Below, piece after piece: positions 27,901 through 34,307 of a stretch of DNA of 64,000 nucleotides. The stretch is from positions 1-64,000 of IMG/VR virus record IMGVR_UViG_3300040751_002066; one strand, given 5' to 3'. This DNA comes from a virus. The notes beneath the pieces were generated by a model that made no database searches, was not told the DNA's origin, and saw only the letters and a list, made by a program, of their open reading frames with translations. The number at the start of each line of letters is the position of its first letter. The stretch's first letter is position 1. The position numbers and the translations under genes are program-made.

Positions 27901-30900
27901 GCAATGAATGACCCGGTCGTGTTCAACCACCTCAACCGACGCAACCCTTCGTTCATCCGTAAGGTTGTGGACGCCGTGGCTAAGGCCATTGGCTTGACCA
28001 GCAACGTCGGGCGCGGGCGACTCAGCTCCATCGTGAGCCCTGCACCCGGAACCGTGTGGGGAGGAGAACCTAAGGAGACTCGAGCCGCGTACCGTCCGGA
28101 GGATGTTACTTCCGAGAGCGCACTCAGTATCCTGAACCGTGTGTCTCCTGCCGGAGTCCGGATCCATTCATCCGAGGACCACAACCAACCCGCTTGGGTG
28201 TCGACTACGTCCCCCGACACGGTGTTCGTGAACGCCAAAGTTGTGGAGGAGTACACGTCTCACCTCAGCCCCGAGGGTAAGGAGCAAGTAGTGTCGGCCC
28301 TGCTCAACCACGAGCTCGCCCACCTTGCGTCCCTCCAGACCCTGACCGACGCCGACCGTGCCGAGATCTTGGCGGGCATGACCCGACGGGACTTCGAGGA
28401 AACACTCAGCCGCGTGCCCGAGGGCACCGGACACTTGGAGCTCGCCGAGGAATTCATCCGCATGAAGGTGGAGCAGATCACCGGGGGAGTCGACTCAGAC
28501 GTCACGGTGCAATCGATCCTGAACTATGGCACAGGGTTCCGGGCTCAGGTGGTACGCGCCATTCAAAAGTTCTTTGCGCAACTGTCACGTATGTTCAAGG
28601 CTCGTCCGAATACCCGGACGGCGGTACACTTGAACAAGGTGCGGGACGCACTCGCCAGTATCCAACGCGGCGGCATGCCTCTTCGCCCCGTCCCTACCGA
28701 GGACGTGGATGGGCACTGGACCGCACTCAATGAACTGGCCGAAGGAACCGAACGCACCTTCTTCTCTGTTCCCCTTCACTCCACCGACCCGGCCCACGAA
28801 AGTAAGTGGGCGAGGTGGCGCAAGCAACGGGCGATCAAGCGGGAAGTCCGGGAAGTGGAGAACCACATCAACTACAACCGTAACGTATATGACGCCATCA
28901 TTAAGGACTTCCACCGCAAGGTTCGGAACGCCGGTAAGGATCGGGGGGTAGACGTCCGCGGGCTTGTACCCACTCTCAACGCGGCAATGGGTTCCACCGA
29001 CGCATACTTCACTGAGCAGCAGGAGGAAGTGCTACGCGTAGCCAAGGAGCGGGACGCCGCCAATGGTATGTCCCCGGAGGAAGTCCTCGCCGCGGACACG
29101 GAGCGCCGCCGCGTTGCGCAGCGGACCCACGTTCAGAACAAGACCCAGCAACAGGAGGCCGCGATGGCCCGGATCAAGCAGATTGATCCCGAGCTGGCGA
29201 ACCACGTCAAACACTTCCGGGACCTCCTCGCGAAAGACTCACGTGCCGTGGGGTCCATTCATGGAGACGGCGCATTCAAGGCTATCTTCGACGACCGGGC
29301 ACACATCCACTTGATTCGCTCCTATGAGTTCTTCCACTCCAAGGCCTACCGGGACGCCGTCCTAGCAGGCAGCACCGGCGGGGTCAAGGGCTACGAGGAT
29401 GTCAACTTCAATGACCTCCGTACCCTTGCGATCAAGAGCATCAAGGAGACGCACCACGCTAGGTACGGAACTACTATTGATGGCAAGAAGGCCTACAAAA
29501 TCCTTGACGGTCTTCTCTCCGAGTGGGCCCAGCTCCGTCCGGACCAGATCAAACTAAACGCGTTGACTAAGTCACACGCCTTGTTTGAATCCAAGGAGGC
29601 CCTACCTGAAGGGGTCCGTAACCTACTCGGGCAACACTCCGAACTGGACAGTGCGGCCACCACAGCGGTGCGTCTCAGCAACTACCTCGCGAAGCACGAG
29701 GGGGCCAAGACGGTACGCAAGTTGTTGCTCTCCAATAAGTGGGCCTTTGAAGACCCACGTGCCGGGGGTGCTACCCAGCTTGTACCTCTCTGGAATTCCC
29801 TCCAAAACGACGCGGACTATGCGGCGTTACACGGACTATGGGCGCCGGCCGAGGACAAGGCCCTCATTGAAGAGACCCTCACCTCCGTTCTCCCACCAAC
29901 AGCGGGACCGGAGGTAGATGCCGTAGCCAAGAAAACCGCGAACCTCGTTCGTCGAGGGTTCGGTGCCTCCCTTACTTTGAAGACCCTGTTCTCTCCCGGC
30001 TTCTTCACACGTAACGAAGGCGCGATGAGTCTGGTTATGCTACCCATGCAGGGGTACTTCAGCGGGGCCTTGGGTTTATTTGGCGCGTCGAATAAAGGAC
30101 GCCGGGCCGCCGGTCTGGCATGGAGCGGGCTGGGTGCTCGTGAGTTCGACCCCGGTGACGAAGCCTACATTCGGGAACTACTTAAGCACGGCATCATTCA
30201 TGACGACGTGAACGCCGGCCTCTTGCGGGACATCCACGGGAGCACCGTCTCCCTTGGGCAGGACATTGACAAGGACCTGAACGACTTTGCCGAGACTGGC
30301 AAACCCAAAGGCTGGATCAAGAAGTCCATCGAGAGGTGGGGCAAAGCCAATGGGCTGAAGGCCGCAGCAATCGACGCCCTCCTCACTGGTAAGGGAGGCG
30401 CCGATAACTTGACGGCGTTCCTGTCCAAGATTAACGAGGCCATCGATGCCAAGGGAAAGATTCAACTTTATGAGTACGAGTTGTCGGTGCTTAAGAAAGC
30501 CCGGGACGAAGCAGACGGAGCGTTCAGCGCACTCACTGATGAGGAACTGAAAGCCAAGGCCGCGGCCAAGATCCACCGAACGCTACCCGGGCACTCGCAG
30601 GTGTATAACTCCGTGCGATCCTTGACCCGGTCCAACCTTGGCCTGCTTATCGCACCCTTCGCACGATTCAAGGGAGAGACGGTGAGGATCTTCGCCAACA
30701 CCATACCACTCGGGTTGGAGGAAATCCGGGAGGGACGTGAGATAGGGAGCGCCGCGCTGAAAAGACGGGGCCTCAAACGTGTCGCATCCTTTGGTCTGGT
30801 CAACCTTGCGTTCGGCACCGCCTTCACCTCCCTTATCTCCATGTTGTTTGATGGTATCGACGATGCCGAGGATAGGGAAGAAAGCTTCGTACCTCTTCGG

Positions 30901-31842
30901 GGGGAGATCGGGCGGGCCATCCGCTCGTCGCTTCCCAAGTGGTCACGTAGCCACAACATTATGGCGAGAGCCAATGAGGATGGCACGATCACCACGTATG
31001 ACCTGACCTACTACAACCCTCTGTCCTTTGTGCAAGATCCGCTCCTCGTTATGTGGGACCGGACCGCCACGGATGGGGCCGACGCCGGCGCCACCGCGTT
31101 CTTAGACGCCCTTGTGAATGATGTTATCGGCGAGGGTATCGGACCCGGAGCCCTGCGCCAAGTGCTGACGAACTCGGATGACTACGGGCGGGACATCTTC
31201 CTCGAGACAGATGACCTCGGAACCAAGGTTACCAAGGCGTTGACCCACTACTACGAGGGGGCCCTCGAGCCCGGAGCTTTCCGGTTGGCTGAGAAGTTGA
31301 CCGACGCCAGCAGCAGGGAGGATGCCGTGGATGGGGACCGGGTGTACAACGTGACACCTATCCTAGTGGGCGAGGTGGTTGGTGTGAAACCATACGAGTA
31401 TAAGAACTCGAAACTAATCGAGCGTTCTGCGAAATCCACCAAGCGCCAGCTTGACGAGATCAAGACACTCCTGAGCCCGGTCACCTCTCCGGGGTACAAG
31501 ACCAAGGAGGAGATTCAGGAAGCAGTGCGCGGGTATCAGGAAGCCTACGAGCAGCTTTGGAAACAACACCGCCGCAACGCCGCCGCATGGGTGGGACTCA
31601 CGGGAGACGAAAAAGCCCGGGAACTCTACGCACGCAGCATGGTTGATGCCGGACACAGCAAGGCTCGGACCAGACAGGTCCTCTATGAGGGGGTGCTGGA
31701 CCGCTTTGTTAGGAATCGTTCAGGACTCGAGACCATCTTCGAGGCCGCCGAGAATGAGGGTGCGGAGCATGGCGCGGTCCGGGTCGAGAGATTTGTAGAC
31801 ACGGTCCTTGAGAAGCCACGATTCATTCCGCTGACCGAGTGA
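18907..31842 (+). CDS. Giant polyvalent virion protein (4311 aa) with zincin domain
   Basis: 4311 residues, a fifth of the window. In order: N-terminal helical region; hydrophobic segments near 400-480 and 710-725, with SSEALEEGLDEF; three tandem copies of a 169-residue unit near 940-1435; long coiled coils; a degenerate metallopeptidase-like region near 2945 (LLRGLIQHALSIV in place of HExxH); an intact zinc motif LLNHELAHLASL near 3135 with a downstream EEFIRM; and a C-terminal region with hydrophobic segments near 3700-3730 and 3960-3985. This fits phage polyvalent proteins that travel in the virion and act on entry; the proposed roles (peptidase, membrane passage) are inferred. A single uninterrupted frame. 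Confidence 0.85.
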   Translation: MALSTTTPFDQWVDSEEAQGLEGIDKIKAYGDHYRTTQFAAGSYNPQQAQLVDRQLFDLARNSGFVEGEEEEAYAQFVAPTPKEPTNQDLAQVVEHQYGVEGKGLTPVRDYLSLRNISGADEDLVAERAEAAAEYLTPEKIDEAKRFAAQRGDIPLHASPVEGGLDIEVSPFLEEDEITNEMLVDIAKSQGIDSRYLPQIKDLISKPAGLNVSKARAVRNMEIRSVVASSDDEAITQVRDRVLSLVKDGDLAYARNVAQDAARSGALSRQYSSNDVVDAVMDYAKVATQKDQPSILSTGEVMMPHALLTRGEDHDALVDSLDISDEQKALTKESRSIRLAQMAPHMHKVATAAAGSEYTEFYEQGKASGKSDAAIIEEWFSDDDNFSGSRQMLEGAGTGFLRGFGGLVLYPLALAGNETARKDLARLQEDESHRQEYASLFGEEFGIGYSIVTTAPEVAADILLSIPTGGAAGVASAGTRWTMKQGAKVVLRDALSTSARATTAAAIKKGAPGSITAALELSGRSFTQKLGTLAQTTLATAPTAYSRSAGATYASTYSALEAKHPEWSAEKIRTAALGHANITGMLTVGIMSAFSGLALASPKYFGAGVEEWATSLGDGLTVRQARAAYQKLALKTNKIPAAAKHYLNMESFEGFVSSIAKEGMRKSFGKNLVRQGSSEALEEGLDEFINGWRTSAFLDEDKSILDHLRSAAHAAIVGGVFGTTAAVKEGGFTSKVSDTAQAQFERDSFVTIADGLERSGDVQSAAVLRGLVARSRRQKNEVTKQLETLGRFAQRQEVKVGAEVSPYENLVSVDPTLPRVLQDELTYAEQYIDSFKGRNLAELSTQERVNLAAAKIYRSKISDVHAKAATEAEAGVEPLTDPDETRTNIAALEEEITRLSASPSQASRVAELTTQKEALEARLAPEPSTPTPVPLPGDRGPGPVNSKIHNQLAQTEELLARLRVQEKANPALRNSPAHRAKKFELRDQRRRQREALANGDPVGKELKWRQFPLERIAEILQQGTRGEVYDPSTNRMVSPTEDPALAVDIIQRAAAEKEKFDNASRAKQRRGTPLTEAEKISLATQDPLEAYEKILTKFGGPVATPPGNKGPGPGNSKIHNQLAQTEELLARLGAQEKANPSLRNSPSHRIKKFELRDQRRRQREALANGGPVSKDIKWRHHPLERIAELIRTNSVDEVFDPASNQTFIPAKDPARAVDIIQRAAAEKEKFDNASRAKQRRGTPLTEAEKISLATQDPLEAYQDILTKFGGPVATPPGNKGPGPGNSKIHNQLAQTEELLARLGAQEKANPSLRNSPAHRIQKFELRDQRRRQREALANGGPVRNEIKWRHHPLERIAELIRTDSVDEVFDPASNQTFIPTIDPELAVETIKRASAEKAKFDNASRAKQRRGTTLTEAEKVSLVTQDPLEAYQDILEKVEDVIEELAFDPSDESDSPNPDVASRARALRVAKAAAQRAEAEAEIDAIPEDAPGVAEAVQKFAEAASEVPEAQPRSSQITAEGSDTIVVVTESEATVYEGDEEVSTEPVSSFEEAVAIANEVFIKEGVEPEDISQTEPIEEAQPVDPNEGIEEALSEAADAETEEAAAEYIAAELEAIQTGKSTTEVLEEKEEEVRKEFKVIADVAPLLSSHPGAGWTAVWVNKPVAIKGYDPAKHVAKSENGEVVVRLRKGNKRKLKKEVVPLFGPETTLYDDNGSPQFLTTEDETLFYDLVERGVSEISDKSFRKEGPYDLSSKSSYYMNPFLATLRAEVEARYEVPELPENTILSATPPSPEETKRSVTETYVILLENGQDVGALTDTLISRRESLHESLLDPETGKRRTKKSRDIAALERANDQLHKAQAELAETESIEPDEVSEYYSLLQKVANAEARYNFEVEQAREAQQARDEKAEPLPYGARARVEDQATAPEVRRGFKAAEKRFKKATQEADRAYALWQGLRTDLAKLKDPRTLPERTALQSKVDDAQQKLADVKRGIRSGDFREATIVQRIKDIDQALSKAIATKTRGVEYDKDGKPVNTRNQKVVEIDRRSKPISSGRANRIDTAKKDHQRAVKAALKRGKSTSGGVTQNLQFPVVVDTTVAKDGTIRRVQYIPFTNTPLVMAEALNLGYEVKVPKEFRGNSAKLNPSIRVSRDGYVAEVFHPKENRWVKSPGDLVVYSRDSAFTPSSVKDGVRAKYVSALPPVRAQDVPLLGATPLGIEGDSVATIRDRENPELSGADGEYILGALDFFDGISGGNRRRVDTDAFTKASRKINRFFRKEVGPLSRQRYLLEEALSLQPKIGTVTIPPALLPANLETGEKPTVGAEVSEEKINSLIAEAEGRVENGTADDRVRGVLESLRLVRREFLESKESFEEAQKSEKLTEDQLAELLEDVPSDSEEHSRIALRISRGVDPKTLRDAIEQRKAAVEEARAKAREAVARAKEKFGEPSEDAGRTYIRQGGSVTDLLQVVDKANGEHSDARAAAQLIYTQEIREFGVALRLLEANERGKVPSVWFKKFLKSLAPEARKDYLKYIRSRHKSKVSRKMTADEAVSFLAEAGVGEDLDTLSSALLKWDQGKKRPDRITTKQLKGFLTRLKSPELVAKLDAHLDAEAKANVNDDFFISNYVTELLDRIAPDGGTSPWVTTPGGVARPQSFNKVLRSVRKNYLDSLANTKSLEFTSIDASPEGGGESGGSSGVLAAELSAAWGLNPEAGNLNLSEDPEAEAEVASMRRAESELTTTEFYVQLARRVRNSSAAQAAVRDLAEELGAIERPDIQPIESVLMATHEMLFRDPNIVTSLDPELRTIVQRLYRSGLGSGMDFGTAEDIQETIDSNKAWYSFRIRKAGFQTEGVTHVPSLDRNDVRWLTESYISGKGVLTPAQKQVFDKVAGTLNAFNDWPTLSFFDHPNSAYARYTGAYSPDSKGLYINLSRDDAASPDTLLRGLIQHALSIVEPGGPADAAIRDVAGDIIKSYPNKKHLATKDLTPDAPHNPSVLRFAMNDPVVFNHLNRRNPSFIRKVVDAVAKAIGLTSNVGRGRLSSIVSPAPGTVWGGEPKETRAAYRPEDVTSESALSILNRVSPAGVRIHSSEDHNQPAWVSTTSPDTVFVNAKVVEEYTSHLSPEGKEQVVSALLNHELAHLASLQTLTDADRAEILAGMTRRDFEETLSRVPEGTGHLELAEEFIRMKVEQITGGVDSDVTVQSILNYGTGFRAQVVRAIQKFFAQLSRMFKARPNTRTAVHLNKVRDALASIQRGGMPLRPVPTEDVDGHWTALNELAEGTERTFFSVPLHSTDPAHESKWARWRKQRAIKREVREVENHINYNRNVYDAIIKDFHRKVRNAGKDRGVDVRGLVPTLNAAMGSTDAYFTEQQEEVLRVAKERDAANGMSPEEVLAADTERRRVAQRTHVQNKTQQQEAAMARIKQIDPELANHVKHFRDLLAKDSRAVGSIHGDGAFKAIFDDRAHIHLIRSYEFFHSKAYRDAVLAGSTGGVKGYEDVNFNDLRTLAIKSIKETHHARYGTTIDGKKAYKILDGLLSEWAQLRPDQIKLNALTKSHALFESKEALPEGVRNLLGQHSELDSAATTAVRLSNYLAKHEGAKTVRKLLLSNKWAFEDPRAGGATQLVPLWNSLQNDADYAALHGLWAPAEDKALIEETLTSVLPPTAGPEVDAVAKKTANLVRRGFGASLTLKTLFSPGFFTRNEGAMSLVMLPMQGYFSGALGLFGASNKGRRAAGLAWSGLGAREFDPGDEAYIRELLKHGIIHDDVNAGLLRDIHGSTVSLGQDIDKDLNDFAETGKPKGWIKKSIERWGKANGLKAAAIDALLTGKGGADNLTAFLSKINEAIDAKGKIQLYEYELSVLKKARDEADGAFSALTDEELKAKAAAKIHRTLPGHSQVYNSVRSLTRSNLGLLIAPFARFKGETVRIFANTIPLGLEEIREGREIGSAALKRRGLKRVASFGLVNLAFGTAFTSLISMLFDGIDDAEDREESFVPLRGEIGRAIRSSLPKWSRSHNIMARANEDGTITTYDLTYYNPLSFVQDPLLVMWDRTATDGADAGATAFLDALVNDVIGEGIGPGALRQVLTNSDDYGRDIFLETDDLGTKVTKALTHYYEGALEPGAFRLAEKLTDASSREDAVDGDRVYNVTPILVGEVVGVKPYEYKNSKLIERSAKSTKRQLDEIKTLLSPVTSPGYKTKEEIQEAVRGYQEAYEQLWKQHRRNAAAWVGLTGDEKARELYARSMVDAGHSKARTRQVLYEGVLDRFVRNRSGLETIFEAAENEGAEHGAVRVERFVDTVLEKPRFIPLTE
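21723..23217 (+). repeat. Three tandem ~507-base repeats inside the giant gene
   Basis: Units begin near 21723, 22236 and 22743, each opening with CCCGGNAACTCCAAGATCCACAACC-like sequence (GP..SKIHNQLAQTEELL in protein). Long blocks between units 1-2 and 2-3 are base-for-base identical while others diverge, indicating recent duplication or gene conversion. Each unit has a basic RDQRRRQREAL motif and KFDNASRAKQRRGT. Confidence 0.9.
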
Positions 31843-31856
31843 TCAGGGCACAAAAA

Positions 31857-31890
31857 AAGGCCCGACCTGCAATGAAGCAGGCCGGGCCTT
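31857..31890. terminator. Bidirectional terminator between convergent blocks
   Basis: Stem AAGGCCCGACCTGC with GCAGGCCGGGCCTT and a 6-base loop between the giant-protein stop (31842) and the minus-strand gene ending at 31899. On the minus strand it is followed by a seven-T run; on the plus strand by CCTTGTGG only, so it is strongest for the minus transcript. Confidence 0.85.
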
Positions 31891-31898
31891 GTGGTTTG

Positions 31899-32120
31899 TT
31901 AGCTGAGTGGGGTCACCGCCCACTTTTTGTCCTCGGCAAGTAGCTCGCCGAGATTCTCTTCAATGAACTCTCGCTCATCATCCGAGTTGTGGGTGACGCG
32001 CACTCCTCCACCGATGCGTTCGTGCTTCGGTCGGCACCAGCACTTACCGGAACGGGTGATTGTGTGCCGCCGGGTGTCGTTCTCCGGGTGGACATGCACC
32101 ACTTGATGGCGACTATCCAT
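31899..32120 (-). CDS. Small protein with His/Cys-rich N-terminus (73 aa)
   Basis: 73 residues. MDSRHQVVHVHPENDTRRHT then GKCWCRPKHER gives several His and a CxC that could bind zinc; the C-terminal half is acidic (DDEREFIEENLGELLAED). Unknown family. It is the last gene of the long minus block, ending just before the bidirectional terminator, and overlaps the preceding gene by 8 bases. Confidence 0.6.
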   Translation of the reverse strand: MDSRHQVVHVHPENDTRRHTITRSGKCWCRPKHERIGGGVRVTHNSDDEREFIEENLGELLAEDKKWAVTPLS

Positions 32121-32433
32121 TGTGGTGCCAGTCGAACTCGTTCAACTTTTCGGAGAGGGTGGCGTAGTGGTCGATCCCCGTCGCGTCCTCGAGGAAGTCG
32201 GAGACCATTACGCGGGTCGCCTCGTCATGTAGGATCGAGGAAGATCGGATAGTAACACCGATCCACTTGATCCATACTTCGTAGAACTCGTGCTTCGGGT
32301 TTCCGTCGCGGTGCGGGGACACGGTCACCGACACCCGGACCCCGTCACGGGTCAGGACTTTTTTGGATTCGAGTTTGAACTCCGTCAGGGTTGTTCGCTT
32401 CATGGGGGTCTTTATGTTTTGATCACTGCTCAT
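32113..32433 (-). CDS. Unknown small protein (106 aa)
   Basis: 106 residues, MSSDQNIKTPMKRTTL..., with a central strand pair (RVSVTVSPHRDGNPKHEFYEVWIKW) and a helical end. An ATG far upstream (32562) would overlap the preceding gene almost entirely; the ATG at 32433 lies behind a CA-rich leader (CTAACCAAACCAAA), the pattern common in this block, and was chosen. Confidence 0.55.
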   Translation of the reverse strand: MSSDQNIKTPMKRTTLTEFKLESKKVLTRDGVRVSVTVSPHRDGNPKHEFYEVWIKWIGVTIRSSSILHDEATRVMVSDFLEDATGIDHYATLSEKLNEFDWHHNG

Positions 32434-32443
32434 TTTGGTTTGG

Positions 32444-32743
32444 TTAGTAAGAGGGTTGGATGTGGGTCTTGGCCCACTCAATGTCCGAACGGCGCACGCA
32501 TTTTTTTGCGAGGCCACGTAGCGTTCGGCGGTGTGCAGGGGTGAGTCTCTTGTGTTTATCAAGATACGTCAAGGCCTGCGTACTTGGGGTTACAAAGGGG
32601 CTGCACCGCCCGCCTTGGTCGGCGGGTCGGTCGGTCCAGTTTAGGAAAAGGATACCGGCCCGGATAAGGGGTATGTCTGTTTCTTTTATTTCATCTCGGT
32701 TTGGGTAGTCTAGTAGTTCTTGAATTCTCTGTTGCTCAGTCAT
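32444..32743 (-). CDS. Unknown small protein (99 aa)
   Basis: 99 residues, MTEQQRIQELLDYPNRDEIK..., mostly helical with a basic C-terminal half (HKRLTPAHRRTLRGLAKKCVRR) that could contact nucleic acid. No family recognised. Its start overlaps the end of the 38-residue membrane peptide by 8 bases. Confidence 0.55.
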   Translation of the reverse strand: MTEQQRIQELLDYPNRDEIKETDIPLIRAGILFLNWTDRPADQGGRCSPFVTPSTQALTYLDKHKRLTPAHRRTLRGLAKKCVRRSDIEWAKTHIQPSY

Positions 32744-32852
32744 CGTCTAGGGTGTATGGCTGGGCCTCCCCCTCCCCCTTCCTACGTGGGATGAGTTGAA
32801 GGGGCAGGCGTACCAGATACGCGAGGATGAGGAGTGCCACGAACGAAGACAT
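32736..32852 (-). CDS. Small single-pass membrane peptide (38 aa)
   Basis: 38 residues: MSSFVALLILAYLVRLPLQL is one hydrophobic segment followed by a basic RRKGEGE and an acidic end. It shares one base with the RNA-ligase stop (TAATG) and overlaps the next gene by 8 bases, leaving no slack, which supports a real coding region. Function unknown; too short for usual ORF cut-offs. Confidence 0.55.
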   Translation of the reverse strand: MSSFVALLILAYLVRLPLQLIPRRKGEGEAQPYTLDDD

Positions 32853-33769
32853 TACTCGCTCTTAAATGCGTGGGTCAGGACCTGATCCTTGTACCATTCG
32901 GGGAGACCGGAAATCACCCCCCGCTTTATGGCGGGCCAGAAGTGCGTGAAGAGAACTTGCTTGATGGCATCCTCTTCTTCCTCCTTGATGTCGGTCTGCG
33001 CCGCAACGATTAGCTTCCCGATGTCTTGGGGTGTCTCAGTCAGGACACCTTCCTCGCGAAGGTGTTGCACCGCTTTCTGCCAGCGGGCCTCCGTTCGAAG
33101 CTGTTCAATGAGGTGAGTCACGACATCTTTAGTAGATGGGTTGGACTTCTTCCATTCTCCTTGGTGCTTCTCTTTGAACGCTTCACTCACGAACTTGCCG
33201 ACACAGAACCGTTGGTCCACCGAGTTGAACTGGTGGTAATTCTTTGCGACGACCCCCTCAACGTGTACCCCGCCAAGGAAGGAAGTCGTTTCCAGCAGGG
33301 CCTTGAGTTGCTCGCTTGTCTTGATGATGCCGTCGAACAAGACAGGCACCGAGTCGAGCCCGATCCGTGCGGCCTCTGCTTCCAGCGCCGCCGGAGTCGT
33401 GAACCCTTGGGCCGCCGAGTCTGGGTGTGCGTCGAACAGTACGAGATTCCCTTTGGGCTCTCGCTCATAGGCCAGCGTATTGTGCTTGGGACCTTGGAGG
33501 TACTCGGCCCGGTACACCCACCCCTCGTGGAGGAGGGCGGCGCGTTCCTGCACCGAGGCCACCGCCTTGGTGAACATCTTCTCCGGTGCGTCGAGCACCA
33601 GTTGTTTCCCCTTGGAGCGGCAGAAGATCTCGCCGTTTACTTTTCCGAAGGTGAACTGGCTACCGTCCACCTTCTCTTGGACCACGACTGGTCCGGTGAA
33701 GATGTTTGCGATGGCTCGGTGGCCGATGGGATATACTTTTCCGTAGGATGGTAATTGATAATTGCTCAT
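32852..33769 (-). CDS. RNA ligase (Rnl2/DRB-type nucleotidyltransferase)
   Basis: 305 residues. Motif I QEKVDGSQF (Lys33 is the expected adenylated lysine), motif IIIa-like LVLFDAH, motif IV HVEGVVAKNY near 170 and motif V CVGKFVSEAFKE near 190. The C-terminal third is helical as in Rnl2-like enzymes that reseal nicked RNA. A DNA ligase is less likely because no OB-fold motif is obvious. With a phage tRNA pair in the genome, repair of tRNAs cut by host anticodon nucleases is a reasonable but unproven role. The leader is CA-rich (AACCCAACCCAACCC). Confidence 0.85.
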   Translation of the reverse strand: MSNYQLPSYGKVYPIGHRAIANIFTGPVVVQEKVDGSQFTFGKVNGEIFCRSKGKQLVLDAPEKMFTKAVASVQERAALLHEGWVYRAEYLQGPKHNTLAYEREPKGNLVLFDAHPDSAAQGFTTPAALEAEAARIGLDSVPVLFDGIIKTSEQLKALLETTSFLGGVHVEGVVAKNYHQFNSVDQRFCVGKFVSEAFKEKHQGEWKKSNPSTKDVVTHLIEQLRTEARWQKAVQHLREEGVLTETPQDIGKLIVAAQTDIKEEEEDAIKQVLFTHFWPAIKRGVISGLPEWYKDQVLTHAFKSE

Positions 33770-33775
33770 AGTAAT

Positions 33776-34096
33776 TTAGGGTTGGGTTGGGTTGGCGACC
33801 ATAGTAAGGGCAGGGGACTCGTGGTACCCCACCTCTACTTGGTCAAAGTCGTGGGCAAGGGCGGCACACAAGGACTCGATGCGTTGGTCGAGATCTTCGG
33901 CGCACACGTAGATCGTGAGGGAGGGTTCATACTCCCCCCGCCAAAAGCCACTTGCGCCAATGACGGTGGCCCCCTCCACGTCGTACCCGGTGAGGAGGTC
34001 AGTGAGTTGGGTCAGTAACTTCTCGGGAGTGAACAATCTACGAACGTATTCACCGCCACGTGTGATGAGGCCGAGGTATATGGTATATGCTTTCAT
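33776..34096 (-). CDS. Unknown protein (106 aa)
   Basis: 106 residues, MKAYTIYLGLITRGGEYVRR..., alpha/beta pattern with strands YTIYLGL, ATVIGASGFW and LTIYVCAEDL. It resembles small ferredoxin-like folds but no family can be named. Its last codons (ANPTQP) lie in the CA-rich leader of the RNA-ligase gene. Confidence 0.55.
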   Translation of the reverse strand: MKAYTIYLGLITRGGEYVRRLFTPEKLLTQLTDLLTGYDVEGATVIGASGFWRGEYEPSLTIYVCAEDLDQRIESLCAALAHDFDQVEVGYHESPALTMVANPTQP

Positions 34097-34117
34097 GGTA
34101 TTTAGTCTAGGTCTATT

Positions 34118-34303
34118 TTAGATTGGGTTCTTCATTTCTTGGTTGTTCGCGCTGCACTTACAAGATCGGATCTTTGCGCCACACTGGCGACACCAACCAA
34201 TCCCGATTCCATTCTCCTTCCATTCGCCAGTCGTCTCGTCCCTGTAATAGCCCATGCGAGCCTCTACTGTTGGAACTTCGGCTTCGTTTTTTGGTGTATC
34301 CAT
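34118..34303 (-). CDS. Small zinc-ribbon-like protein (61 aa)
   Basis: 61 residues. WCRQCGAKIRSCKC gives a CxxC...CxC set suitable for one zinc ion. The N-terminal half is acidic. It starts 4 bases after the VWA-protein stop. Role unknown; it could be an adaptor or nucleic-acid binder. Confidence 0.55.
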   Translation of the reverse strand: MDTPKNEAEVPTVEARMGYYRDETTGEWKENGIGIGWCRQCGAKIRSCKCSANNQEMKNPI

Positions 34304-34307
34304 ATTT

